A DNA stretch of 64,000 bases, from assembly GCA_023634235.1 (NCBI GenBank), contig JAMKCF010000013.1, forward strand, positions 18,503,290-18,567,289, written 5' to 3'. Position numbers and translations under genes: made by a program. This DNA is from Pisaster brevispinus. Lineage: Eukaryota; Echinodermata; Asteroidea; Forcipulatida; Asteriidae. The notes under the pieces were generated by a model. The model searched no databases. It was given only the letters and a program-made list of their open reading frames with translations, and was not told where the DNA came from. Of the stretch, positions 1 to 13,100 are shown in pieces; the stretch's first letter is position 1; the number at the start of each line of letters is the position of its first letter.

Positions 1-1056
1 AGGTGGAAAACTTCCCTTGAAATATTTCTGCCTGAAATGCTATAATTTTTTAGAAATGGGTTATGCAATTAATTTTGATCTGCGAGTCCAAAATCCGATG
101 TTTGAAAACAGTGAAAACAGTCTCTCTTTTTTCTTTTTTTCCCCCACTATTTTCTGTTTACTCACGAATGCTTATCTCAAACTTTCACAGATTTGTTATT
201 TCATGTACTAATATGTTGGGTCATACAAAGCGCGGATACTGGTCTTTGACAGTTACCAATGTTGTCCACGTGCTGATGATATTCCAAACTTATTTTGCAA
301 CAACCAGAGTAGGAAAAATGAGCAGCTAACAATTCAACACTAGTACGGTGCATAAATTTACAAACTACCAGTATAGGTAGCCTTGCATCCGAGCCTCGCA
401 TGTCGGGATTGTGGTTTTCAGTCCCTACTATTATCAGGTTTTTCCTACCATTTGAAATGGAACCATTAAGTAATCTTTTCGCCTTAAGTATCTTCAGATA
501 TACGGGTTACTGAGCTAGTCATTTTGAGTACAAGAAAGTATTAAATAAATAAATAAAACAACCCACAGAGAGGTAGGCCTATAGAAGTACATATTGTGTT
601 AAAATTGGTTCCAAACTTCACAGGACTGAACTACACCACTGAAGCGCAGTGTATTCTGAATATCAATATTAGTTTAATTAATTATAAATAAGTGGTTTCT
701 TGTTCTGTTATAGCTTTATATTTGTTTCGATGGTATCCCAGCCAGTGGTGTAACTGACATTTTCATTTGGTGGGGGAAGCAAAAGGGGTGGGCAAAGACA
801 TAATTTGGGGGAGGCTATTCAATGTATTGCACCATTATGTTGTGAATTTTAAAATCTCATTTAGCAGCTTTTAATTTGTCAACACTGAATGAGCTTGGGA
901 CTTTATTCACCGTTAGTGTATTTTTCTAATAATTCCTCCTTCCTTCGATTATTGCTGGCGTCCCTCAAAATGATGAGCGTAACATTCGACGACAGGGGGC
1001 GCTATTTAAGTTGACGAAAGTTGAAAGTTTTCCAAGTGAAATCAAAATCATGAAAA
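1..1056. other. Upstream flank of the DCAF15 gene
   Basis: No coding region is supported here. The open frames are short and have no recognisable domain. The stretch at 540-556 is an AATAAA-like microsatellite. The segment around 735-830 is G-rich in short runs and loosely resembles the end of a decayed DNA transposon, but this cannot be shown. The last 70 bases before the start codon hold the likely promoter elements described separately. Confidence 0.5.
986..1010 (+). promoter_or_regulatory. CTCF-like word and TATTTAAG box just upstream of DCAF15
   Basis: The sequence CAGGGGGCGCTA at about 992-1003 closely matches the core of the CTCF recognition motif as I recall it. It is followed directly by TATTTAAG at 1003-1010, a TATA-like word. 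Both lie 50-65 bases before the proposed start codon. The start codon itself sits in AAAATGGCGGG, which resembles a YY1 element as found over the starts of many metazoan housekeeping genes. The role as a promoter or insulator is inferred from position and motif only. Confidence 0.35.
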
Positions 1057-1152
1057 ATGGCGGGTGGAACAATTTGTTTCCCTTGCCTAGCACCGACAAA
1101 GAAGGGTGTTTTTCCATCGTTTAATATCGTCCATAGATTGCATATGAGACAG
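1057..1152 (+). CDS. DCAF15: DCAF15 exon 1 (residues 1-32)
   Basis: The ATG at 1057 opens 32 codons that end at the donor CAG|GTAAGA, phase 0. The residues VHRLHMRQ at the end run straight into MRGNLRP from exon 2. They align without gaps to the helix before the LxxxLFRKLP segment of human DCAF15, which supports this exon as the true N-terminus. A second ATG at 1050, in another frame, opens an overlapping 24-codon upstream frame that stops inside the exon. Confidence 0.82.
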
Positions 1153-4100
1153 GTAAGAATTGTTTAGCTTCAGGTTCTTAGTTTCTGTGTTAAATTTATA
1201 CCAGTGTCATTGTTTGAATGCAAAAATTTAATTTGACTTTATAAAAAAATTTTGACATTTTTCAGCAGACACACAAAACACACAGGCCGAACGTAACTTG
1301 AAATGTAGGCCTGTGCTCTGTGTGATCAGGTTTCATCCTTCGCTACACACAAGTAAACGTGGGCTAGGATCATTTCATTGCCTGAAATTTCACGTAATTT
1401 AGTTGTTATTTTAGATATAAGTGTCCCATAAATTCTCAAAAAGCTATCAATTTACAGGTGTCCATGGCATGCATTTTGAAGTCAGATAATCAATTCGATT
1501 AAAAAAAAATTAGGCAGTTCCGTCATCTGAGTCTGAATGTTCACACAAATTTTTGCACAGACACACACTTGCCCTGAAAAAAGAGCAAAATATACTAAAC
1601 CATAACTCATTTTTTTGTTTATTCCACAACTCTGTACATAATGAGCATTAGTCTTAGTGTTATGTTAGTCTTTGTGTCATGTATTAAGTAAGACTAACTT
1701 ACATGACTTAGTCAAGTTAGTTCACTAGATATTCCTCCAGACTCGGTGTGCTTTCAGTTTCACTCACGAACTGCTGTTGATAGAACTTAGAAGGCACTCT
1801 CTCAAGACGAACTGCAAAGGTTTTGGAACCATCTTGAAACCAAGACTAATAGTGTGCAACACACGTCCTCTCGTGTCTTTGAATGAGTTGTCATTTCAGT
1901 GAGAACTGCCGTAAGTTACAACAACGAAGATTCACAACAACGCACTAAATTAAATGAAAAGTCGCATCCCCTTAAGGTTGCCACCTTTCGAATGTATCGT
2001 AAACTTGGGTGTGATCCCTGGATACACGGCAGCTAACACTACAGTTGTTGTATAGCTTCTGACTGCTACCCCGAACAAAGATATTGACAAGTTGGGAGAC
2101 TGCCAACATAGGGCTATACCTAGATAGCTCAGTTGGTAGAGCGCCGGCATGTTAAACTAGAGGTCAATACTCGTTGGTTCAAATCCCACTCTAGTCACTT
2201 TTGTTTTGTTCTAGACTAAGGACCAAAGTCTGACTTTGGTTAAGGTTAGTGTTTTCTGTGTGCACGTTTCATTTTTCAGTTATCCCATGTTGAAGCTCCG
2301 CCGCGGGTAAAATATTCTTTTTCAATTCTTATTGTTATCCTTTTTTAATAAGGAATCTATGATTGAACAAGAATATTACTCCATGTTTTTGAACCTTTAA
2401 ACTTTTGTTGTGCGCTCATGTAAAGTGCATTTTATTGATTGGAATTGAATAATCTGCAGATTGCGCACATCTTGCCAAATATGCAGAAAGAACTGCCCAG
2501 TCAGTGGAGCACAATCGAAAGATTGTGCAAATCTGTAGAATGTGCTTCACTAGCATTGATACATTACAGAAGTCGGGTGCGATCCTTTCTGGACATCAGT
2601 TCTGTATTTTAGCAGAGAATTTATCTTTTTTGAGAAATGTGTCTGTCACAATCGTACCATTGCAGTATATTAACCAACAATATCTCTTGCATACCTCAGG
2701 TGAGTTTAAAATACATATTATAGAGGTCTTTGATATATTTTGGAGCAGTTTTTTGTCTCTCCCTGTTTTGAGATTTTGAATCTTGTACATGTACATAGGG
2801 CATTTGTACATATACCAACAAACACATGAGCATTCACTTGGACCCTACATGTACATATGTACATAGACCTGCGCCAGATAATTTCCCAGATGTTAAAAAT
2901 GCATTGTTGGGTCCAGTAACTTGGACTAATTCATAGATAACATTTTTGTTAAAAAGCAAAAAAAAATTTATTTTATTGATTTAAAACCATATTTAAGGAG
3001 GGTGACCCATCCAGCACAGCTGATCATTTGGGGCCCTCACATAATATAAAAATACATCAAAGAAAAAATACAAAAAGAGACAAGACTTGGCAGAAGGTGC
3101 GTAAAAAGGAAAAACATTACTAAAAATGAACAATGTAGGAAAGTCTGTTGAACTTTTCTGTTAATTGTAAACTTTTAATTCCTGTCACATCCTCAGGCTC
3201 TGTTTCGGGGTCAAGTTGCATGTGATGCTCAAAGGTTACATTGAGTATCAGTATGTAGTTATTACGTTGCTTGTAAATTAGCACTTGATTAAGCTTGCGT
3301 GCCAACATGTGTATGAATATCAGCACCAAACGTGCAATAGCCAACCTTTCTTAAACAGCTCCAGCTATGTCTTTATCAGCCATTAAATACCAGGTAAACA
3401 TGTTCATGTGACCACCTTTCAACTAATTACATTGTAGGAGTAGGACTGCTTAAACCATTTTCAGGGGGTATCTATGAATAATTATTATAAGCACAGTTCA
3501 AGCTTATTTAAATTTATGGCAATTTGAATAATATTTAATGTAAATATGACAAATCCAACCATTTCAATAAGAGCCACTGCCTCTTTTCCACACCTTCCTC
3601 CATATTGCTATGACCAGAATGTATTGCCTACATTAGGTACAAGTGGGGTATTCTCTTCGATCAAAGGGTAAAAAAGTGGCGGACGAATTTTGCTTTTTTT
3701 CCTGTATCTCCTGTAGTTCATGAGTTTGATTTTGTTTTCAGATGAGAGGTAATTTGCGTCCCACAGCCCGCACCTACCCAATATGTCGCTCGTTATTTGG
3801 TAAGATCCCTGGACGGCTCGGTATCCCACTCAAGAATATTGTGGACACCTCATCACTGCTTGAAGAAGGGTAAGTTCAAATTGACATCAGTGATATTTAT
3901 GATAACCTAAGTAATCTTTGCAGTTTTTAAACGCCAGGTGGAAATCCAAGCTGGAGTCATAGAGTTATGAGACCAAGTCTGAGTCAGAGTCCACACAAAA
4001 ATGGACTTGACCAGTCTCAAATTTAAGACAGGCCTCGAGTTCTCCTGCACTATCTTATGATAACCTAAGATACTTATTCATTGTTTCAGTTTGTAAACTT

Positions 4101-7100
4101 CCTTGTAGAAATAAAAGTAGTAAAGGGAAGTCTTTATCTAGACCCATAAGTAGAGTGCCAACTGATACTCTGGACTCTCTCCAAATCTAGGCAGGGACGA
4201 TTTCGTCCTGCAATTTGGCACAGCAAAATAAATAGACTGAACATGTTTATGTTCACAGAATGCTAACATCTAGTAAGCAAATAAAGATTTTCAGATTAGA
4301 TCTTGCCCACATTGCTCATTTACTCATTTCATAATTGTCCAAGAAAGCATTGCTCCGCTGACTCATTTTCGTGTAGTTTTAGAGATTTTGCAAATCAAAA
4401 GTAACATGTTATCATTCCAACTGCCTGAGCGTATTGATGATCACTGATATTTCTTGAGAGCAAGGTTTAATTGACAATTGTTTTACTTATTGATTTACTT
4501 TTTTTTTTTTTCAAGTGCAGTTACATGTTTTTTTGTTCGCAGCCATGTCTTTCTTGGCTTCAGCAAAGATGGTCAGTTTGTTCTGTCCTACACCCTCAAT
4601 GTTGATGCTGACGACCCCACCTCATTCCCAGCCTACGTCTATCAGCTCTTCTGGTGGAGATTCAGGGATAACAAACCAATGTCAAAGGTCAAAAAATTTC
4701 CTCGGGCAGGGGTACAATTTTGATCAGAGAGATGTCTGGGTGTCATTGGGGGAGGGGTTACAATGTAGATCAGAGAGATGTCTGGGTGTCATTGGGGAGG
4801 GGTTACAATGTAGACCAGAGAGATGTCTGGGTGTCATTGGGGAGGGGTTACAATGTAGACCAGAGAGATGTCTGGGTGTCATTGGGGAGGGGTTACAATG
4901 TAGACCAGAGAGATGTCTGGGTGTCATTGGGGAGGGGTTACAATGTAGACCAGAGAGATGTCTGGGTGTCATTGGGGAGGGGTTACAATGTAGACCAGAG
5001 AGATGTCTGGGTGTCATTGGGGAGGGGTTACAATGTAGATCAGAGAGATGTCTGTGTGTCATTGGGGGAGGGGTTACAATGTAGACCAGAGAGATGTCTG
5101 GGTGTCATTGGGGGAGGGGTTACAATGTAGATCAGAGAGATGTCTGGGTGTCATTGGGGGAGGGGTTACAATGTAGACCAGAGAGATGTCTGGGTGTCAT
5201 TGGGGGAGGGGTTACAATGTAGACCAGAGAGATGTCCGGGTGTCATTGGGGAGGGGTTACAATGTAGACCAGAGAGATGTCTGGGTGTCATTGGGGAGGG
5301 GTTACAATGTAGACCAGAGAGATGTCTGGGTGTCATTGGGGGAGGGGTTACAATGTAGACCAGAGAGATGTCTGGGTGTCATTGGGGGAGGGGTTACAAT
5401 GTAGACCAGAGAGATGTCCGGGTGTCATTGGGGGAGCGGTTACACTGTAGACCAGAGAGATGTCTGGGTGTCATTGGGGAGGGGTTACACTGTAGATCAG
5501 AGAGATGTCTGGGTGTCATTGGGGAGGGGTTACACTGTAGACCAGAGAGATGTCTGGGTGTCATTGGGGAGGGGTTACAATGTAGACCAGAGAGATGTCT
5601 GGGTGTCATTGAGGAGGGGTTACAATGTAGACCAGAGAGATGTCCGGGTGTCATTGGGGGAGCGGTTACACTGTAGACCAGAGAGATGTCTGGGTGTCAT
5701 TGGGGGAGGGGTTAGAATGCTGACCAGAGAGATGTCTGGGTGTCATTTGGGGTTACTAAGAATTCTTTGTTTATACACCTTTGCAGAAATTTGGTGTTAA
5801 CCATGTAAATGGAGAATGATGACAGAAATCTATTTTAAACAGAGCCATGAAGTTGGGCCAAAATATTCTTAAAGTGGCAGAAGCTGTTATAGTTATCAAA
5901 AGTCTGATAAATGAAGTTATTTAAATTATTAATGTGCAGGTATCTGAAGTTCGGCTGTTTAGTGAAGAGGAGATTCAGCAAGACTTGTACATTGCCCTTT
6001 GTAGCTGGCCTACAGATAGCTCAAAGGTCCTAGTGTATGGATGGTTAGTATCGCTGTGTCTATCCACCCGTCTGTCACGTGTGTGTCCTGCATTCTGTTA
6101 CTGATAATGAATCCAAGCATTTCTGAAAATGCATTAGAGAGGGGTGCACAAATTCAAGGAGCTGTAAGTTTGGGTTGAACCTTGTGTCTCTCCTGGGCTG
6201 TTCCAACTGGGTACAAAAGGTTCAACTCTGAGTTATTACTTGTTTATTTTACAATGTTGCTAGAGGGCCTAATGAAAGTTGTGAGAAGAAAACAATGAAA
6301 AAATGGTCAGTTAGAGAGTAGAGCCATTGCCCAAAGTGCTTTAATGAGGGTGATAAACTGGAGAAGCCACCAGCTGTGCTCAATTTTAATGGAATTCTGG
6401 CTACTGTTGGAAGAATTATTGTTCTGTGGTGGCAATCTGCGGCACTGATCGACCACAAATACATGTACAATGATAGGAAAGTGTGGCATGGGTTACTTCA
6501 CCATTATGTGCCAAGCATATTGGAGATTTTGAGGCATCTTGGAGTATGCACCAAAGGGGTAGTAAAATTTTAGATTTTCAGAGATGTTTATCGTTGACTT
6601 TCTTGTTTCCCATACCTTGACTAGTTGTATGTCTTCCAAGCCGCGTGCTGAAGAGAAGTTGATGTGCTATGTTACCATCACTGCTGTGCCTTCACTAACA
6701 CCATGCCCAAAGTGCCTTCATCTCAAATACAGTACTGACTGTGAAAATATGTCTTATGCAGGTACGTCTTCATCAGAGTTTTGCTTGTAATATTTATTGT
6801 GGCTGTCCAGCAAAGGTATTGAGCCATTTCATAAGTCCGCATGCATTTTCATTGGTCTGCATGTGTGGTACCCTTGCAACTTCAAAATTTGCAATGGGAA
6901 TTTAATTTTGAAACCATTGTACACTGTAGGAAAATTTCATGCATGAAGTTAGGAGGCACTAAATTATCCGTTTTTAAAAAACTTTCGTAAAAAGGTTTGA
7001 CAAGTCTTTGCGCAATTTTCTTTGGCCACAATCATTCACTACAAGCAGACATACACAAAACCAATCAGCGCTGCATTTACGTTTGTTACTGTGTGGTCAC

Positions 7101-10100
7101 TGGTCGTCCCTGCACATCAAAATCTGGACAAGCATTTTTTCCCCCAAATAGTGACTTGCATATGCCGCCAATGATATATTATAAAGGGGTTTTGGTAGCC
7201 CCAAATCCTCCGCAAATGTATTGTGGATTTAAAATTTTCATCCACTCTCATCCCTGTAGACTAACACCTTGGCTTACTGACCCTTGCCAAGTTTGTATAA
7301 ATAATTGACATCGATTGTAGCAATGTTGAATTGATTATCTAATTATTATTCATGATTCAAGAACCCATTGCAGCTTGGGCACCTCCAGAACTTGTGGATG
7401 AATTATCAGGAGCGACGGGAACTGCTGCTCCGCCCTGCTGCCTCCAACACAGCTTCGCCGTCCACACCAAGTACGAACTTTCACCCCCATTCCCATCCTT
7501 CTCACCCAAGCACAGCTTGGCTAGGGATGGCCTGGTGGTTCTTAACACTGGAGACTCCATAATAGCTCTGGCAGTCAACGTTGGGGACAGCGACCTGCCA
7601 TCAGGAAGTCTTTACTCCCCTCTTCTGACTCCATCTCGGGGGTCCAGTACTCAGCGGTCAAGCTTATATAATGTGAGTGTCCAGCATATCGGAGGGAACA
7701 CTGACCCAATGCCAGGGGGACCTGAGGACAGTGCTGCCTACCCTCATCAGATCGATCGACACAGCAGAGCACTTGCTGCCATGGACTTAGATAGCTATCA
7801 ACTCTGCGATGAGTGGGATTACCCTGAAAGTTCCCCGGCGATGTTTCTGCCAGACTCGGATCAGACGGACGATGAGGTTGAAAATGAGGAGGATTTGGCT
7901 CAAATACAAGTCCCGAGTTCGCCCTCTTTCTTGTGCAATACAAAGAGTAACATGGTCAGAAGGACAGATGTCGATTGCGTACTCCAGACTTCCTCAGGAC
8001 AACTCACTGGTATTGCCAGTCCCCCGTGGCGTACACCAGAGCATGTTGGTTTATCCTCCACAGACCCTACCTTCTCAGCAGCATTGCCTGAGATACAAGT
8101 AACTCCTCAATCCCCGTCTAGCAGTGGGGACAGAATAACAGGTGCCACCATACCACCAGGAAGAAATTCACCTTCAAATACCATTCCGGTAAATAGTACT
8201 TTGGAGACCGCAGATGACTGGTCTCACTGCAGATGTCTGAGAGGGAAAAATCAATTTAGAAATGCCAACCAATGCAATCAGAATGAAAGCTCACCTGGCT
8301 CTGTCGGACATGAACACTACCACACTGGAGGAAATCAAGCTCAGAAAACAAACCCCATCAGTGGTGATAAGAGCGCAACCACAAACAATTGCCTAGTGGG
8401 ACCTTACATGAGTTGGAACAGTCCACTCCGATGTGGGGGGTACACCATTTCAGACAGGGGAAGCATGTGCGGGGACGACGGAGATCTGGGGAGTGAGATC
8501 GAACAGCATTGCCCTTATCATTATCGACCAACAGAGGGTAGTACACATGGGAGCCAGCGGACAATGCAGGAGTGTACATGTAGGCTTCAAGGGTTTACTT
8601 ATTCAGTACGGAGATATATAGAGAGGACGTCCTACCATGATTACCTGCAGCCTCTTGAACCTGACAGTAAGTACAAATATAAATCTCAGGTATCCACCAC
8701 AGATGAGCGCTCATGGCACTGATATTCACTCATTGTTTTTTATGACAGGTATGCAGAGTTATGAATTATCGGAGCCAACCATGCCAGAAAACAGTGGGTC
8801 AAACCCATTCTCTTAATGATAAGCAAAACACACAGGAGCAATGTTTTACATGTATGTCCCATCCAAAAGAAGATGCAATAATGGTTAAGTGTATTGCCCA
8901 AGGACAGACATAATTATGCCTGAGACCTGATCCAAAACTCTGCTGATTATAACACCAGAAGTTGAGCTTAGTCTACTCGGCCAGTCAGCCATGAGGATAC
9001 AATTTAAGTACAAATTTATCACTATAGTAAAACTGGCACAGAGTCAAGATAAACAGCAGGACAAGTTCTTATTTTAAATCAGTAGTCTCCTGATTCCTAA
9101 TCTACTCCAGTAGATAAATAAATAAAAAAAGCAGGACAAGTTCTTATTTGAAATCAATAGTCTCCTGATTCCTTATCTACTCCAGTAAATAAACAGCAGG
9201 ACAAGTTCTTATTTGAAATCAGTAGTCTCCTGATTCCTTATCTACTCCAGTAAATAAACAGCAGGACAAGTTCTTATTTGAAATCAGTAGTTTCCCGATT
9301 CCTAATCTACTCCAGTAGATAAACAGCAGGACAAGTTCTTATTTGAAATCAGTAGTCTCCTGATTCCTAATCTACTCCAGTAGATAAATAAATAAAAAAA
9401 GCAGGACAAGTTCTTATTTGAAATCAATAGTCTCCTGATTCCTAATCTACTCCAGTAGATAAACAGCAGGACAAGTTCTTATTTGAAATCAGTAGTCTCC
9501 TGATTCCTAATCTACTCCAGTACATAAATAAATAAAAAAAGCAGGACAAGTTCTTATTTGAAATCAATAGTCTCCTGATTCCTTATCTACTCCAGTAGAT
9601 AAACAGCAGGACAAGTTCTTATTTGAAATCAGTAGTCTCCTGATTCCTTATCTACTCCAGTACATAAATAAATAAAAAAAGCAGGACAAGTTCTTGTGGT
9701 TTTTGTGGTGCCTTTTTGGTAATTTTTTATACCTACTCCCTTGTGTAATGCGTATGTTTAACTTTTATGGGTTTTTATTGTGTATATTAATTATAGTAGT
9801 ATTTTTATTCTTTGTATACATGCATCCGCAATTCGGCTTTTTGGCCGCCATGTTTGCATTTTTAATAAACCAATAATAATAATAATAATTTGAAATCAGT
9901 AGTCTCCTGATTCCTAATCTACTCCAGTAGATAAACAGCAGGACAAGCTCTTATTTGAACTCGGTAGTCTCCCGATTCCCACGGTACTCCATGGCAGTAG
10001 ATAAAGAGCTCAACAAGTTCTTATTTGAAATCAGTAGTCTCCTGATTCCTAATCTACTCCATTAGATAAACAGCAGGACAAGTTCTTATTTGAAATCAGT

Positions 10101-13100
10101 AGTCTCCTGATTCCTAATATACTCCAGTAGATAAACAGCAGGACATGTTCTTATTTGAAATCAGTAGTCTCCTGATTCCTAATCTACTCCAGTAGATAAA
10201 CAGCAGGACAAGTTCTTATTTGAAATCAGTAGTCTCCTGATTCCTAATATACTCCAGTAGATAAACAGCAGGACATGTTCTTAATTGAAATCAGTAGTCT
10301 CCTGATTCCTAATCTACTCCAGTAGATAAACAGCAGGACAAGTTCTTATTTGAAATCAGTAGTCTCCTGATTCCTAATCAGTAGATAAACAGCAGGACAA
10401 GTTCTTATTTGAAATCAGTAGTCTCCCGATTCCTAATCTACTCCACAACAGAAGATAAACAGCAGTTCTGGAAGAACAATTCTAAACCTTAAAGTTGATA
10501 TTATCACATTGTGTTACCACAAACAGAATGTACTTTTATTCTGTAGTATAAAACCCTCAAACTTGGTGAACACGTATTATGATATGAGTTCTTTCAAAGA
10601 ATTCTTTGCCTCTTTTGGTTGTTCTTAACAATGCTGAGTATACTTAATATGTGGTAATTTTTTAAAATACATTTTTAGCATTTGACTACCACAGCATGGT
10701 TCCATTAGTTGTATGTGGCACCCAGAAGTCTCCTATGGTCATCACCAACAGATCTCCAATCATTGAGGTACCATTTATTGTTATTTTTTGGGGCACTCAT
10801 GGGAGTTTGTGTACACACAATCATGATTCTGTTATTTGATTTTGTTGAAATAACTTTTTGCATATGTATGAACAGCATTTTATTTATGAAAATGCTACAG
10901 TTTTTCAATAAATGTAGCTAAATGCCTCTGGGACTAAAGCTCTCTCTTTGGAGTAGAAGTTTGGGAACCTTAAACAGGGAGACACTGTTAGCAAGACCGA
11001 TTTTAAAATCTGTCAATGAATATGGAGGAGGGAGTAATAATATTACATCTTCTTTTAATGCCATCTCTTTGCAGGGGTCCCATGTTGAAGTGAAGCAGTT
11101 AACGATGGATGCTGAACACTACCTTTGTGTAACCATCCAGACTCACGCCCCCTGGGCCAAGCGCTACATCTCCTTCACAGACTATGACATGCAGATTCTG
11201 GACGTAAGGCAATTTGTTTCCAAATAGTTGATAATACATTCTCAGCTTAATAAAGCATTGTCTCAGACAGAACTCTCCGTTTGAGATACTGTCAGGCTCC
11301 TTGTGGACTAATCAGTGAGTTTCATTGGTTATGTGTCGTGGTGCACGAGACCTTATCAAGGTCAAAGTTGAATGTTTTCAAAACAGAGGCCCAAACCCCT
11401 TTGGAATCCCTTGTAGGAAATTCCGTCAGGATCAAAGTGTAAAATGTTCCAAAACATTTTTTCTTTTGTTTAGAAATTACGGTGGTGTACTTTTCAAAGA
11501 TGTTGTCACTGATATGGTTTTATGTGCGGCCGGCCTTCTTCACAGATTGAATGTATCATTTTTTCTTGTCATTAGGTTTGTTGTGATTCCTGTAGTGTGG
11601 TTGTCATGGTGATAGCTCTCATCAGGGCGTGGCCTGAACCTAAAATGCCACAGGATGTCTTTGAGTTTGATGACGACCCTACACAGTAAGTGACCTATAG
11701 TCTTCAGCAATTAAATCTCAAATCTCATAAAGAGGGAGCTTGAACCTTTTGTTGTAATTTGAGACAACTACATGCCACACTGACTTTCTCAAAATCATAC
11801 CTGTTCATTATTACCTTTGGACCTGGTTTATGGCATTAATGGGACACATGGATTTCGACCCTACTCCCTTGACCTTTTTGCTGGCAGGTGACCTCAATGA
11901 GACAATATTCTCTTATGTCATCTCACCCCAAATTGTTCGGACTTAGATAATTAGTTTGGAATGACTGACTCGGTGATAAGCAGTTGTTATTTGGGCCTAA
12001 AGCCCTCAGTCCTTCTGAATCTTTCATTAAGGCAAAGAGGATATAAAAGGATTTGGGAGGGTTGTGGATAAAGTCTGAATTCTAAACAACCCCAACCCTT
12101 CAAAAACCTACCGCATTATGTTGTTTGTTTCTGTTGGACTGAGTACTGCATTAGTAAAGGACTATGCTCTGCATTGGATCGGGCACATGCACACCACCAT
12201 AATCAGAGTCCAACAGCTTGGGGGTCAAGTTGTGGTGTTGGATTTTGTTAGAATGAAGAAAGATCCTAGTAAATTCCTCAAGAGAGTTAGGGTTAAGAGA
12301 TAAGCTTTGGCCTGAATATTTTCCAAACTAATACAAAGTATGTGTTCTATTTTATAGTCATGATATTCCTGAAACTTAACTTCTTCGCCTCTTTATTTTA
12401 TTTCAGCGAGATGCCAAAACTTTACGAGACAGGATTCAAATTCTCCTGGAATCTAAAAACAGGTAGATGTTTACAGCCAATTTTGTTACCCGTTAACGTT
12501 TCATCCTGTGTGCTTTTGGGATCAGGCCCGAGCATTCTTCTCTTACACAGCAATCACACAAAAATAGGCGGTAACCCTGTAGAGAATTGTTACCGTTATC
12601 GCATATTTCCGTTGTAAGCAGAGCCATGAAATTTGACCCAGGTGGGTTCATATCTCTGCCAAAAGCAAATGAGAATGGTAATGTTGTGTTTCCATTTACT
12701 GTACCATTTTTGACACATTGGCTTTGCTTTTGCATTTACTTTGCAGTACGAATTGGGCTAAAGCAATTGTTATTGCCACATATTTGTAAAAGAGGTTTCT
12801 AAATGTACAGCTTTGTTTTCACTATGGCTGGAACCCAGCATCACCAAAGCCAATGACATTGATTGAGACACAATCTCACACGACTAATATTTTGCTCTTG
12901 TAAGGGCAAAGCAGTTAATTTGATTTATACTTCAACAATTTAAGGGGCACCAAGGCAATGAACAGAGCCATTGGGGAATTTGCCTCAAATTGTCAGAATT
13001 CACCCTTCTTTGTATATGACAAGAGACACAATAAAGGGGACCACTGTGCAATATTTCATGTGAGTGGTTCTTTTTAGTAGTTTTAGTAAATTTTGTGTCA

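Noticed and set aside
2118..2196. Functional tRNA-Asn gene
   Set aside because: Two outer acceptor pairs, most of the anticodon stem and one T-stem pair are mismatched.
4723..5750. CRISPR array
   Set aside because: The unit is a direct tandem repeat without unique spacers, in a eukaryotic intron.
4515..5800. Frames of 102-189 codons in intron 3 of DCAF15
   Set aside because: They lie in the 45-bp minisatellite, and the flanking exons join in phase without them.
7352..8722. Single-exon gene of 456 codons
   Set aside because: The N-terminal part joins in phase to exon 5 and completes the DCAF15 zinc-site pattern. The frame end lies beyond a strong GTAAGT donor that joins in phase to exon 7.
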